The notes: generated by a model not told the origin, from the letters alone. DNA of 64,000 nt from Triplophysa rosa (GCF_024868665.1 NC_079893.1:15914597-15978596), one strand, 5' to 3'; counted from the first letter of the stretch, positions 45,515 through 57,881 are shown. Numbers and translations: made by a program.

Positions 45515-46257
45515 GGTCCGTGTATCTTCTGGTCATTTAATTTTAGTTAGAAAGGTAATTTACATGGACCCTTGTTTTTGTTTACTAATAATCCAGAACC
45601 AAGCGGTGGAAAAACGAGTCAATTTTGCGGTTCTTCTGTCATTTACAGAAAAGAAAATCCATTGAAAACGAAAACAGAAAAATGCCTCACTTTCCAATTT
45701 ACTAAACGCCATAACTGGGAACGCCCACAAACATGTCACAGACTTGGTTGGTGTGTCGTATCTGGGGGCGTGGCCTTGCACAGAGTCAGCGTGGGGAAAA
45801 TCATAGTCTATGGGCAAAACAAACGATCCTTTCCCCTTGACTGGAAATGCATAGTGTTAACATTGTATGGCCTACACAAAACCACTTTTCCTGTTCAACA
45901 GAGCAAGATACATAGAAAAACCGAGCCGTATTGGGAGACTCTATGATTTAAATGTCTTAACATTAACATTAAATGAATACATTGCACAGTTTCGACTGTA
46001 GCATGCGACGTTCTCCCAAAACAAGTCCGTTATAACTTAAGGAAACTTTATAAAGGAAGCTTTATAAACTTATATAAAGCGTATAACGTGGCTCAAGGCA
46101 GCGATAAGATATGAACACAAAATTTTCTGTTATTATGTTGATGTGGTATGTATCAGTGGTAAAAAACAGCGTAGTAATTTGGTTATACATGGTCGTTGTT
46201 TTGGTACATTAATTGACTTCTAAAACGAAAATTAAATGACCAGAAGGTACACAGACC
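45515..46257. mobile_element. MITE with GGTCYGTGTA termini
   Basis: The left end GGTCCGTGTATCTTCTGGTC and right end inverse (GGTCTGTGTACCTTCTGGTC) extend through ATTTAATTTT. ATTTTT flanks both sides (45509-45514, 46258-46263), consistent with a 6-bp duplication but of low complexity. Non-coding. Confidence 0.85.
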
Positions 46258-46288
46258 ATTTTTGATATCAGTAATTACATTTTCACTA

Positions 46289-47125
46289 CACTGTAAAAAA
46301 TACAACTTCAAATTGTTCACCCAACAAAGGTAACAAAGTCATTTGAACAAAGTTTTTTAGTAGAAGAGGAAGAATGTATTATTTTGAGTATGCTGAACAA
46401 AATGAGTCTAAATGTGGTACCAACAAAGATTCTTTTGTTGACTGTACTTAGATATCTAAGTGATTGTCCAAAGCGTGTCAAGAAGTTTGACCAACTTGCC
46501 AAACTGTGTAATCTCAAAAAACAATTCTAGTGTTTGAAAGTTCCCAGCATGCATTGCAGAATTTTCAATTCGCTGGTTAAAATTATTAAAATGATTGCTA
46601 TTTTAGTGTTTGCTGGCTATATTTTTTGTTTTTGTTGTCATTGTAAGTTATCTTTGGTATTTAGAATTCCTTTTTAACTATGATGTTTAATCATGTTTGA
46701 TGATTGTTACCATGATTGAGGCTCATGTGCTCAGTGTTGAGCTCTGAAGTAAATGACGCAGGGAGTCCACTAAATGTTTAAAACACAAACAGCTTAAGCA
46801 GTTAACATATCTATTAAGTAGAATTGAGTATTAAGAGTGTGTAAATAATAATAAAACAATTATATATTAATTTTATATAAAACATAATCTTTTGAGTTCG
46901 GCCAACTATGTCCATAGTTGAGTGAACTCAGAAACTTGATTGTTGCATTTTTATTTTAAGTTGGTTCAACTATTTATTTCAATTGACAGTCATGTGACAT
47001 TACTCAGATAATTCAGTTAGGTGAAATACTTGGCCAAAAGTTGAGTAAACTCAAAAAAGCTGTGCAGCGAGTTGCCTTGAAATTTTAAGTTAAGTCAACT
47101 TTTCATTTTTTCATTTTTTAAAGTG
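46289..47125. mobile_element. CACTG-ended MITE (CACTA/EnSpm-like)
   Basis: It starts CACTGTAAAAAATACAACTT and ends CATTTTTTAAAGTG, flanked by TA. Removing it together with one TA restores TTTTCACTAGTAAAAATG, matching neighbouring palindromes, which proves a TA target duplication. Same terminal type as 19463-27081. Confidence 0.88.
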
Positions 47126-47520
47126 TAGTAAAAATGTAAATTCTTGATATCAACAATCACTTCATCACTCGCAGAAATGTGTATTCTTGATATCAAAATT
47201 TTAATTACAACTAGTAAAAACGTAATTCTTGATATCTGTAATTGGATTTTCACTAGTAAGAATTGAATTACAGAGCTCGCTAATTTCATACTTACTAGTA
47301 ATAATTCAGTTTATAGAGCTCTCTAACTAAATTACTACTAGTAAAAATGTTATTGCAGAGCTCTCTAATTCAATTGTTACTAGTAAAAACTGTATTAGAG
47401 AGCTCTACAATTGTAATTCGTACCAGTAACAACTGAATTAGAGAGCTCTCTAATTTATTTCTTACTAGTAAGAATTATAATTACAGAGCTCCACAATTTA
47501 ATTTTTACTAGTAAAAACTC

Positions 47521-47937
47521 GTATTCATTAGATAAAAAACGCTTTGCTATTTCCTGACCAAATTCCGCCTGCGGTGGAACACGTTTCAAAATAAAAGTCC
47601 CGTAGGGTCTTGGTTAGGTATTTGCGTGACATTAATTTACTAATACATTTATTATTATCATTTATTTGCATCCCAATTACTGAAATATTGAAATGAAGAA
47701 TCAGATGTTATCGAATTATTATATTTAATAATTAAATTAATTATTAAAATTATATTTCTGTATACTCTTGAAGAAAAAACTAGCACTAGAGATATAAAAT
47801 GTAATACTTTGTTAATAACATGTATTATAAACAAAGCATGCTGCATTACATTTTTCAATATACTATTTACAATATATTTATATATTGTATAAATAAAATA
47901 TACTATAAGTACTTGTTAAATGTCAAATACTATTCAT
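47521..47937. other. AT-rich non-coding segment
   Basis: No gene or repeat recognised. Confidence 0.4.
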
Positions 47938-47943
47938 GAACAG

Positions 47944-48482
47944 TGTCAGGACTCGGTCCTTCTGGTCTCGAGTTTTCTAACTCGCTGGACATTCCTGACA
48001 GAACCATGTCCTGCGGACGTTTTGTGTGGAAGCGCGTGTATTTTGTTGTTATTGTGCGCCACGTGTCCTCCGGTCTTATCTCCTAGCCCCGCCCTCTTGT
48101 TTCCGGTAATCTTTCCATGATTGTGAAATCCTCGTCACCTGTCCCTCTTCTGTCTTGTAATTATCCTTTGTAGTGCCTCCCTATTTAATGTTCCCCTCAT
48201 TCTCAGGTTTCTTGTCGGTTCATTGTTATTCTCGTTCATTTCATTGTTTCGTGTGCAGTCAAGTGTTGGTGCTAGTTTTTTTCTCCTAGTTAGTACAGGA
48301 TATATTTACCCACGTGTTTCATTCGTGTCTTCTTATCCTGTGGTTTATTTTCAAGTTTATATTAGTGTGTTACTCCTTTTTCCCCTTCGTGGGTTTTGTT
48401 TTGTGCTTTTTCAGTTAATAAATATTATATGTTCTCCCTTCGCCTGCTTGCATCTGGGTTCTCATTATACCGTTACGTGACA
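47944..48482 (+). mobile_element. Solo LTR
   Basis: TGTCAGGACTCGGTC to ACCGTTACGTGACA, 539 bp, with an AATAAA near 48419. GAACAG flanks both sides (47938-47943, 48483-48488). No internal region follows. The ends resemble those of the LTR at 19499 (TGTCA...CGTGACA), so it is probably a related Gypsy-like family reduced by LTR recombination. Confidence 0.85.
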
Positions 48483-48488
48483 GAACAG

Positions 48489-48842
48489 AAGTCCAAGTGC
48501 TGAATTCTTCTGTACAGCAACTCCAGGTTTAAAGATGTGGTCGAGCAAGTATGCTTATGCTACTTATGATTCCAAAAATGTAAGGATGTAAATTTTTACA
48601 TTGTGTAAAGGGAAAAGCGAATCACTCATCTGTCAGGCTGCAGTGAAAAGGGCCAGCATATTTGTAGTGTTTACAACATCCTGGTATGGAGTGGAAATAA
48701 TAGGAGTCCTACACTTGGTGGTTCTCTGCCAGCTTCTTTCAGTGCAAGTAAGTTCCAGTTATAGTGCAGTGGACTCTATGTTTACTCAAGAATCACTGAC
48801 TAAATGTCACAAAGGCTATTGTGCAGCATATAGCTTTTGCCA
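48489..48842. other. Non-coding segment
   Basis: Between the solo LTR and the LINE tail; short ORFs only, nothing recognised. Confidence 0.4.
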
Positions 48843-51342
48843 TCAATTCAATTCAATTTTATTTATATAGCGCTTTTCACAATGTGCATTGTTCCAAAGC
48901 AGCTTTACAGGAGCAAATAAGAAAAACACAGAAAGGTAAAACACAGCACAGTGCATGGTGTTCATAGACCAAGCAAGATCATTATAATAAATAATATCTA
49001 ATAAATAAATGAATAAATAAATAAATAAATGCAGTCTCCCGGTGAGCAAGCCAACACTGCACTGCTCTGCTGTGGCGAGGAACCCAAACTCCAATGCTGA
49101 ATAATGGAGAAAAAAAAACCTCGGGAGAAACCAGGCTCAGCCGGGAGGGCCAGATCTCCTCTGACGTGTCATAGCTGCACTCAGTGACCCCGACCAAAGC
49201 CACCGAGCAACGTCCACGAAGAACAGGGAGAGCCCACGAGCCGCGACCCAGGAAGCCCCACCCGCCGAAACCGTGCAGGTCCAACCCGGTCCCATTCCGC
49301 GATCAACAACAGACAACAGAGGAACAACCAGGGAAAAGTAGTAATGGCATAATTAACTTTATTCCTCTGTTGTCCGACATCGACCACAAAACAAGACCAA
49401 CCAGACCAGACCCACACAGTCCCAACAAATGAAACGCCCCGAACCACAACCAACAAGCCCCCCCACTCCCTACAACACCCACCCAGCTACCTCCAATCAA
49501 AGTCACTGAGTGCAGCCATAACTTCAAACTGCTGTCGTGTGATGTAAGTTTAGCATTAAATACCAAGTATTGTAAATTTAGCATTTATGTGACAGGTAGT
49601 CCGTCTTTGCTCTCGGTTGGGGATGGAATTGTCTGAGCTGGGCCGGCCAGATGGTCGCCTTTTTCTTGGGTGGTGATGGAATTGCCTTGGATGGAGCTGG
49701 ATGGTCAGTCAGTCCGCAGGCTCTCGCAGGAGGATGGCACGGGATTTTCCGATGTAGCTGGCGTAATCTCTAGTTGTGGATGGGCATATGACGTTCATCT
49801 GGGCCTGGCGGAATCTCTCCCTACCTCGGGATGGGCATCCCGAGGCGAGGGCAGAAACAGAAAGAGAATAATTAGCGTAGCTGCTGTTCATTAGCTATGT
49901 ATTAGTGAATGCTTGGCTGAAAAGATGTGTCTTTAATCTAGATTTAAATTGGGAGAGTGTGTCTGACCCTCGAATAGTATCGGGGAGGCTATTCCAGAGT
50001 TTAGGTGCTACGTATGAGAAAGCTCTACCCCCTTTGGTGGATTTAGTTATTCTAGGTGTTATCAAAAGTCTGGAGTTCTGAGATCTTAGAGATGATAAGT
50101 AAGATCTGAACCATTGTAGTGCCTGTCCCTGAATACCGGTATAATTGTGTAAGCGATCTAGAAGTATTTTATGGTCTACAGTATCGAACGCAGCACTAAG
50201 GTTAAGCAGGACTAGGAGTGAGATGTTACCTTTATCTGATGCTATAAGAAGGTCGTTTGTAATTCTAACGAGCGCAGTTTCAGTACTATGATGCGGTCTA
50301 AAGCCTGACTGGAATTTTTCGTGTATGTCATTATTTTGTAAGAAAGAGCACAACTGAGTGGACACTACTTTTTCTAGTATTTTAGACAGGAAAGGGAGAT
50401 TTGAAATCGGTCTATAGTTTCCTAGTTCATTGGGGTCTAAGTTTGGTTTCTTGATAAGAGGCTTAATGACGGCCAGTTTAAAGGGTCCTGGGACATGGCC
50501 TAGATTAATTGACGAGTTGATAATGTTATAAATGGGCTCAATTGCAACGGGTAATAACTCTTTTAATAATTTAGTTGGTATGGGGTCTAATAAGCAAGTT
50601 GTAGGTTTAGATGTTGCAATAAGTTTAATTAAATCTTCCTGTTTTATAGGTGAAAAACACTGTAGCCTTTCTTTTGGGGCGATGGTTGGTACTAATTTAT
50701 AGGACAGACTTCGAGGTTGAGTTTTTACTATTTTTTCTCGTGTTTTCGATTTTCTCTGTAAAAAAATTCATGAAATCATTGCTACCAAGGTGCGGTGGAA
50801 TACCCAGGTCAGGTGAAGTCTGTTTATTTGTTAGTTTAGCAACTGTACTAAATAAAAACCTTGGATTGTTTTTGTTAGTTTCTATGAGGTTACGGAGGTG
50901 CTCAGCCTTTGCTGCTTTTAGTGCCTTTTTATAACAGTTTGCACTCTCTTTCCACGCAATTTTAAAGACCTCTAATTGGGTTTGTTTCCATTTGCGCTCC
51001 AGTTTACGTGTTTCTCTTTTAAGGGCGCGAGTGGTGCTATTGTACCATGGTGCTTCGTTTTTCTCATTAATCTTTTTTGACTTCATAGGTGCGACAGCTT
51101 CTAATGTATTAGAGAAAATAGTTCCCAATTTGCTGGTCATGTCATCTAGCGATTCTGTATTTATTGGTATGGTTATTAAAGGAGTCAGATCTGGCAAGCT
51201 CTTTGCGAAACTATCTTTAGTAGTCGAGGTAATTGTTCTACCCTGTCGATAACGAGTTAAACGGCTGATTTCTGCAGTGCACAGTGTACATGTTATAAGA
51301 TAGTGATCAGTGACATCGTCGCTTTGAGGTATAATATCTATA
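48843..51342 (-). mobile_element. L2-like LINE, minus strand, 5'-truncated and internally deleted
   Basis: The 3' tail is at the low-coordinate end: AATTCAATTCAATTTTATTT then ATATAGCGCTTTTCACAATG, the inverse of the L2 tail. A long 3' UTR runs to about 49894, followed by RT and linker coding remnants up to 51342, where the sequence is cut within the endonuclease domain. Confidence 0.88.
49895..51342 (-). pseudogene. L2-like ORF2: endonuclease end, linker, partial reverse transcriptase
   Basis: On the minus strand the first block (51342-50697) ends an endonuclease (SDDVTDHYLITC) and continues into a basic linker (WYNSTTRALKRETRKLERKW). After a stop at about 50697 come RT blocks including [38 protein letters not shown] and [17 protein letters not shown] (first catalytic Asp). 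The frame then jumps from WFRSYLSSL directly to [16 protein letters not shown], which belongs near the protein C-terminus, so the YADD palm and the thumb are deleted. Not functional. Confidence 0.88.
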
Positions 51343-51552
51343 TTGGATTAGGGGATCAAATTCTTATTTCACTGACTGAAATGCAAATCAATTTATAACC
51401 TTTATATAACATTTTTTCCCCTGATTTTTTTAATATTCTGTCTCTATTAGTTAAAATAAACCCACCATAACAATTATAGACCCTTCATTTCTTTGTAAGC
51501 AGGCAAACTTACAAAATCAGCAGGAGATCAAATAATTATTTCCCTCACTGTA
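51343..51552. mobile_element. Tc1-like terminal fragment
   Basis: Ends ...ATAATTATTTCCCTCACTG|TA with the inner repeat GATCAAATTCTTATTTCACTG about 190 bp away, the two-motif arrangement of long Tc1-type terminal repeats. The other end and transposase are absent. Confidence 0.65.
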
Positions 51553-51562
51553 TTTCTTTTAA

Positions 51563-51860
51563 AGTGATAGTTCACCCGAAAATGAAAATGCTGTCATCAT
51601 TTACTCACCCTCTTGTCATTTCAAACCTGTATGACTTTCTTTTGTAGAAAACACAAGAAAGTATTTTTAAAATGTTGTTACACATTCACTTGCACTGGTT
51701 TTGTGTCCATACAATCGAAGTGAATGGATGCCGTCACTGTTTGGTTACCAACTTTCTTCAAAATATCTTCTTTTGTGTTCAAAGAAATTCATTAAGGTTT
51801 AAAATGACAAGAGAGTGGGTAAATGATGACAGAATTTAAATTTTTAGGTGAACTATCCCT
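51563..51860. mobile_element. TTAA-flanked MITE (GGGATAGTTCACC family)
   Basis: Left AGTGATAGTTCACCCGAAAA and right inverse (AGGGATAGTTCACCTAAAAA) with TTAA on both sides (51559-51562, 51861-51864). 298 bp, non-coding. Common in cyprinid-type genomes; TTAA suggests piggyBac or Kolobok mobilisation. Confidence 0.9.
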
Positions 51861-51864
51861 TTAA

Positions 51865-52325
51865 GACGTACTCATCATAGTTTCATTCTTACCTTGAAAT
51901 GTAACGGTAGCTTTCCTGAAAAAAAACCTGAAATAATAAACCTCGATGATTTAAAAAAAACATTGAAGCTGAAATCCAACCTGAATGATGAAAATACATG
52001 ATGACAAAAACATTAGCTCGCCAGAAACCATGTAAGTTAAAAAGCATTTTCACCCCAAAATGGTGGCCACGCTGTTTCCAAAAAAAGCACCTGAGTTTCG
52101 CCTGTTGGTATCTATACTCTTTGGCGCCGCAGCACCTTTTGGCGCGCCCAAGTATTCCGACCTGCAGTAGCCTGCATTGTGATTGGAGTGTAGCTGCATA
52201 GATTGCGTAGTAGCAGTAAGTTTCTTAAGTTTTCTTTTTACTAAACTTTGTCACTTCATAACAGTAACAAAACAGTAGTTAGTCGTTGACAGTGCAGGTG
52301 GACGTTTTAACGTTAGTGTGTCATC
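51865..52325. other. Upstream region of the C2H2 transposase
   Basis: Non-coding; probably 5' part of the transposon including its promoter. No terminal repeat of the element could be identified here. Confidence 0.4.
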
Positions 52326-55005
52326 ATGGTTTATACGTGTAAAGTTTGTAAGTTCAATGCAGCTTCGATTTCTGCATTTATTTGGCATATTAAAATTCAC
52401 AGAAATCTTGCAAACATCAGATTTCAGTGTGGGCATGCAGAATGTCCTGCTACATTTATGACAGTGTGTGCACTTTAGAGGCATATGTATCAATTTCATT
52501 TGCACAAAGTTAAACCGGTGCCTCAAACCCGCTGCCACAGACAAGATGCTTTATCATGCAGAATTCAGGGTTGTAGCTTTGTGACGGTCCATATTTCAAA
52601 GTTATGTGAGCATCTCCAGTTGCATATTAAAGATGGGAAAACAGTGTCTTGCCCATATGACAACTGCTCCAAGTATTTCAATGTTCGTTCATCATTCTCT
52701 TCACACGTGAGTTGTAAACATAAATTTAAATCATGCTGCATGTCTAGTATTGCCACTGTCACCGCAGCCAGCTCATCAAACAGTGAAATAACAGAAACAT
52801 CTCAAACAAGTTCCGATATTGGGAATTATACTATCAATGACGGATCATGGACATTGGATGAAGGACATGCCAGTGCGAGTAATGAAGATGAGAATGGTTT
52901 TATGAACACTTTGGCTTTGTTTTATCTACAAATGCAGGCAAAAATGCTTCTACCAAACAGTGTGATTCAGAAAATCATTGAAGAGTTCCAGGAGGTGCAC
53001 AGTTATAGCACATCTCATCTTTTGTCTAAACTGCATGAGGACTTGTTAAAGTTAAATATGTCTGAAGATGATGTGAAAGATCTCATTAATAATCTCTCAA
53101 AAAATGACCTACTGAGAAGGTGCAATGAGGGAGTATTTAGAAGTGACCACACTTGGAAATGTTTGTTCAAGAGTAACTTCAGTTGTTGAGCCTACCCAGA
53201 TTTATCTTGGTATTGATGTGAATGGAAAGGAGAGGTTTTGCCAATATGTGTCCATTAGAGATACATTACAGGCATTACTCAGTCAGACCTCAGTCCAAGA
53301 GCAATACTTTCAAGCAAAAGCTGACAAACTTGAAACCCATGAAGTGCTGGAAGACGTGACAGATGGCAAAATCATCAAAAACAATAAATTGTTACAAGAA
53401 TCTCTTTCCTCAATATCAATTATATTATATCAAGATTCATTTGAGGTAGGATCTGGGAGAAAGAAACATAAGATTTTAGCTGTGTATATGACACTAGCAG
53501 AGATTGCACCACACAACAGGTCTTCCACTGATCCAATGCAGCTAGTCTTGTTGTGTAGAGAGGAGGACTTCAAATTTTTCGGCCAAGAAAAAGTATTTTC
53601 TGCTGCAGTTGGTGACCTGAAAGAAATAGAGGAAACTGGAATTTATGGTCCTGATGGAAACATTGTGAGGGGCACTGTGATCGCTATAACTGGAGACAAT
53701 CTAGTGTCCCACTGCATTGGAGGCTTCACTGAAAACTTCAGTAAAAGCACATATTTTTGCAGATATTGTCTCATATACAGGGACTCTTTCAAACAGACAC
53801 CCACAAAAGCAGGTCCTGTTAGATCTGTGGAAACATATAATAAGTGTGTGGCACATGCATCACTAAATCAGGAAATTACCAGTGGGGTGAAGTTTGACTC
53901 CGTTTTCAATCAGCTGAAGTATTTTCATGTTTGCCAGCCCGGTCTCCCTCCCTGTTTGGGTCATGACCTGTTTGAAGGGATTGTTTCAAGTGATCTTGCT
54001 CTGTACATTCACCATTTGGTGACAGTTGAGAAACGATTCACTTATTGCCAGCTAAACAGAATAATATCAAACTTCCCCTACAAAGGCAGTGATGCTAATA
54101 ACAAACCATGTGAGGTAAGACCAGATGGCGCAAAACTTGGAGGGCATGCTGCTCAAAACTGGTGCCTCTTACGTCTCCTTCCTGTAATGATCGGGGACAG
54201 GATCAAAACTACATTTGAAGATGATGTTTGGCAGTTGTGTCTCAAGCTGAGAGAGGTTGTTGATCTGATATGTGCACCCAAGATTCATACAAACCAAATA
54301 GCATATCTTAAGGTTCTTATTGAGGAATACCTCGAATTAAGAAGTGCTTTATTCCCAGGAAAGCTGCTGCAACCAAAACACCATTACATTATCCACTACC
54401 CAGAGCTCATCCTCCATTTCGGTCCTCTTATTCGATTATGGACATTGCGCTTTGAAAGCAAGCACAACTATTTTAAGCAGTGTGCAAGGAAACTACACAA
54501 CTTTAAAAGCCTCTGCAGAACTTTGGCTGAAAGACACCAGTTGCTACAAGCATACTTGCATGCTGGCTGTTTATTTCCCCCAATGCTTCAAATAGGGGAA
54601 ACAACAAAGTTTGAAGATCAACTATACCAGATTGGCCTTCAGAAGGCTGTCAGACTCAAAGGCCTTTGTCGTGAGGACACTCTTGAAACACAATCTATCA
54701 CATTCAGAGGTACACTGTATAAAAGAGGCATGACTGTTGTAGTTGACCAAAATTACATGGACTACAAGTTTGGAAAAATTGTGCTCCTATTAATTAATCA
54801 GTCATGTGTGCATTTTGTTGTTGAGCACTATCATGCAGTGGCTGTTGTAGATCTTGGTGTGCACTGTTTACAAAGAACTAAGGATGCATTTTATGAGTGT
54901 TTGACCATGGACAGTCTTGCAGATATCTATCCATTGCCAATTTATAATCGCTTTGGCCTCGACTTGATTGTCATGCACCATTCAGTGTGTTACAGGATTA
55001 AATAA
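52326..55005 (+). pseudogene. C2H2/CACTA-like transposase, near-complete with two lesions
   Basis: ATG 52326 begins MVYTCKVCKFNAASIS, the first of several C2H2-like fingers (CKVC...HIKIH; CGHAEC; CPYDNC...HVSCKH). An in-frame TAG at 52476-52478 and a one-base shift at about 53180 break it; from there a 600-codon frame runs to TAA 55003-55005. The catalytic region includes IILYQDSFEVGSGRKKHKIL, PCLGHDLFEGIVSSDLALYI and LWTLRFESKHNYFKQCAR, blocks I associate with the abundant fish transposase family grouped with CACTA/EnSpm. Total about 890 residues, usual for the family. The stop overlaps the next gene's ATG (TAATG). Two lesions only, so the copy died recently or contains assembly errors. Superfamily name from memory; Asp/Glu catalytic positions not assigned. 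Confidence 0.8.
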
Positions 55006-55052
55006 TGGACTCTATTAAGGATGCAATATGGAGCGTCCAACCACAGCTAGAA
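55005..55052 (+). CDS. SAMD3-like gene, exon 1, left piece (interrupted)
   Basis: ATG 55005 overlaps the transposase stop by one base. The frame reads MDSIKDAIWSVQPQLE and is cut by the tyrosine-recombinase element. It continues in frame at 60977 (REILETVVDELVTKL) on the far side; the bases GAAA are shared at the two edges. No target duplication, as expected for this element type. Confidence 0.75.
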
Positions 55053-55209
55053 ATGATGTTTAATTAACAAAGTTCGGGAGGAGACGGAGCATATAATCAG
55101 CCAGGCTGGTCTACCATCAGTAATCACCGCGTCTACCCTATCAGCTCAAGCAAGCACTCTTATAAATAGGGAAACCATCTTACCTGCTTCATCTCTTCAG
55201 ATCAGCATC
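55053..55209 (+). repeat. Split direct repeat A1
   Basis: 157 bp from ATGATGTTTAATTAAC to TCTTCAGATCAGCATC, matching A2 except that A2 carries an extra ~51-bp internal duplication. Confidence 0.9.
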
Positions 55210-56929
55210 GATAACTTTCATTCGATGCTATGTCCGAGGATCTTTTCAAGTAGTAATCATGTCTCGGACGTTTCACAACAGCGTTGCTCATAGACGCACA
55301 CGCAAAACAGCAGCTTGTTTGCAATACACGGTTCTTTTTGCTTTTCGATAAATATTCCCAAACGAAAACCAAACTCTAAAAGGATTTCATTAACTCAGGA
55401 AGGACGTAAGGTATTCAAGGGATCCTACGGATTTTAAAAGCGCTGCAGCCGAGCAGCAGGCTCGATCCGTAAGCAACATTTCCACTTACCTCTTCCTCGC
55501 AGTTTCGGGAAGTGATTCCGTATCCCCGCTGGTTTACGTCGCGCACGTCACCTCGTTCGTTCCCAGATGCAATTGCTGCCAGTATGCTAGCTCGTTGCTA
55601 AACGCCGGCTCGCTGCTAACGCTGGCTCGCTGCTAGCTCACTGCTAATGGGACACGAGTGTTCAGACGCCGGCACCAGTAATATATTCTAGTCAGGCTCG
55701 CAAGATCACCGTATTTCGACCCAATCCAATAACGATACGCTAATGCCAACATGTTAACGTTTCAATGGCTGTACACCCATCTTCTGCAAAGAGAAACAAT
55801 CATCTTGGGTGAAACAATTCATTCTGTCGTTCCATGCAGTCACTCTAATCAACCCCAAATTCTATGACTCATTTCAGTTACCTCACAATGTACGATGTAA
55901 AAAACTGAGTTTACTAGAGTTTGAACCGCCGAACTCGCTGTTGCGCAAGAAGCTGGGTGAGTACAATCTTTTTATTTGAAATTACATTTTGCTTTATCCA
56001 CTGTCATGCCGTTGCCACTGCTGCACTCAAGAATGGTATATCGATGGCCAGCATGGGTGCATCTCCTCGGCGCCCGTGCTGTTCAACGAACGACAGTCAA
56101 ACAACGTAAAATTCCAGAGATTAGTAACATAATCGGCACTTCCGAAAGGGATTGTTGGTTAACTAAAACATTTTTCCGTATCATACGGTAACTTGCTCAC
56201 TCTCAGCGTCTCCCTGCTTGCACATAAAGCTAAGCATCATGCACACACTGGAATAACTCCTTCTTCAAGCACAGGTATCACCTACACAAGACTTTATCAC
56301 TATCGATGTAAACTGTCCAGTTCAAACCCCTGCTCACGAGAAAGAGCCTACGATCATCAGGTCGCAGCAGCAGGCCACCTCAAGCCACCTCAGCAGCGCA
56401 AGCAAGCCACCAGCCAGCATGGGTAGCACCACGGATTCCTAGGACGCCATGGACCACCCAGTCGAGAGATTCCATCAGCTCATCCCTCCAGCCTTATTGC
56501 ATCGCACGGCTCCCGCCAACGCCCCATCAGTAGCTGTCACTGCTAGCCACCCAAGCTACGCTAGCTTGCTACCACCCGGAGCCACGGCTCACTCATACCC
56601 CTTCCCCGCCCCAGGCTCTTGACCACTAGCGTGAGGCTGCCTCTGCTAGCGACTCAGGCGCCGGTCCCCGGACCTTACACAGCCACTTAAGAAGCCACTG
56701 CTAGCGCAAGCATGCCTCCGCTAGCCGCTCAAGCGGCTGCCATTCCCTCCCATCTCTCTTTTCCACAGTCCCATCCGCAATTCTCTTTGGCCACAGCATC
56801 AGCGATGCCCATGCCAGCCTACGCACTGGCATGGAACCGCCTCCCGTCTCAGGAACCATCAGATCACAGATTCTGGCAGAAGTTCAAGCTGCTGGCGCCC
56901 GAACTGGTACCTCCCTATCAGAGCTGATC
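55210..56929. other. Leader region of the YR element
   Basis: No domain recognised. GCTAGC/CTGCTAGCTC words repeat in 55590-55640 and 56540-56720, Ala/Pro-rich frames follow (56712-56927), and a donor-like GGGTGAGTAC lies at about 55953. A diverged gag-like protein is possible; an RT is not seen. Confidence 0.45.
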
Positions 56930-57860
56930 TTCCAATAAACCTCCCCCTGAAAACCCTCCTCGATGCCTCTCTCAGCTCCATCATTCAGGCCATCCCCTCT
57001 AGGACCCTCCAAGCATATCTCACCGCATGTAAAAGTTTCAGGTCTTTTCACCAGGGGTACAACATCCCCTTTCCCGATTTCTCTCATCACCATCACCTCA
57101 TTCATCTCCTTCCTCAATATTTCAATAAACCTTCAGGCCAGCTCAATTAAGGATACCTGAGCGGAGTCCATTCTTCCATAAACTCATATTCAACTCTCAA
57201 TCACCAGCCATAGCAAGCTCACAAACATCTATGATCATCAAGAGCATCCAGAGAACCCAGCCCACCCGTCCAGATGCCAGGCAACCCATAACCTCGGAAA
57301 TACTAACCAAATGCACCTCTACCCTCCACAAAGGATTCCACTCCAGGTATGTCGCCCGCACACTCGACGCCATGTTAATCCAGGCATTCTTCGGTTTTCT
57401 AAGATCCTCGGAAATCTCCACTCGATCCAGAGACAATGTCATACTCCATCAAGCAAAGCAAGACTGACCAAACCAGGAGAGGCCATTTCGTCTATATTTC
57501 CAACCTTCAGTCACCGATTCAACCTTATCAGACCCTCCTAGCCTACCTTCACTTCAGGAAATCCCAAACCAAAACCACATTGGATCCTCTCTTCGTCGAC
57601 GAATCCAACCGCCCAGCTACACGTTTCTGGTTCCAAAAGCACCTCAAAGCTGTCCTGCTCCTGTCCGGCATCCCCGCAGACCACTTTTCTGGCCACTCCT
57701 TCCGCATAGGCGCAGCAACCACAGCCGCCCAAAAAGCCTCTCGCATTCTCAAATTCAAGCACTAGGGCGCTGGACATTGGAAGCTTTCAAGAGCTACATC
57801 AGGTCAGATCGCTCCATCATCAGGGAAGCCCATCGAACCCTCATTTCCCGAATCATGTAA
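56930..57860 (+). pseudogene. Tyrosine recombinase, frameshifted
   Basis: An N-terminal core-binding part reads INLPLKTLLDASLSSIIQAI and ...SFHQGYNIPFPDFS. The catalytic part has FFGFLRSSEIS (first Arg region), HFSGHSFRIGAATTAAQ (His-x-x-Arg) and AFKSYIRSDRSIIREAHR (nucleophile Tyr), ending at TAA 57858-57860. At least three frame changes (about 57120-57190, 57440 and 57745) and one stop interrupt it. The R...HxxR...Y set is that of DIRS/Ngaro/Crypton recombinases, which insert circular DNA by site-specific recombination. The frame shifts make this copy inactive as read. Confidence 0.88.
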
Positions 57861-57881
57861 AGAATCCATCCTTCACCTGCA

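Larger units (their letters stand above)
45420..47520. repeat. Array of short palindromes (ACTAGT, GATATC, GAGCTC cores)
   Basis: TTTTTACTAGTAAAAA, TTCTTGATATCAAGAA and AGAGAGCTCTCTAA alternate at roughly 30-60-bp spacing, interrupted by two MITEs. With those MITEs removed the palindromes continue across the breaks, so the array is older than the insertions. Non-coding. Confidence 0.8.

Noticed and set aside
55790..55980. Possible THAP-like domain exon (VVPCSHSNQPQ...)
   Set aside because: A stop interrupts it and the spacing of Cys/His residues could not be matched.
709..57860. DIRS RT at the left edge and the tyrosine recombinase at 57 kb as parts of one element
   Set aside because: They lie more than 50 kb apart, the RT fragment lacks its repeats, and the recombinase element has its own complete set of split repeats.
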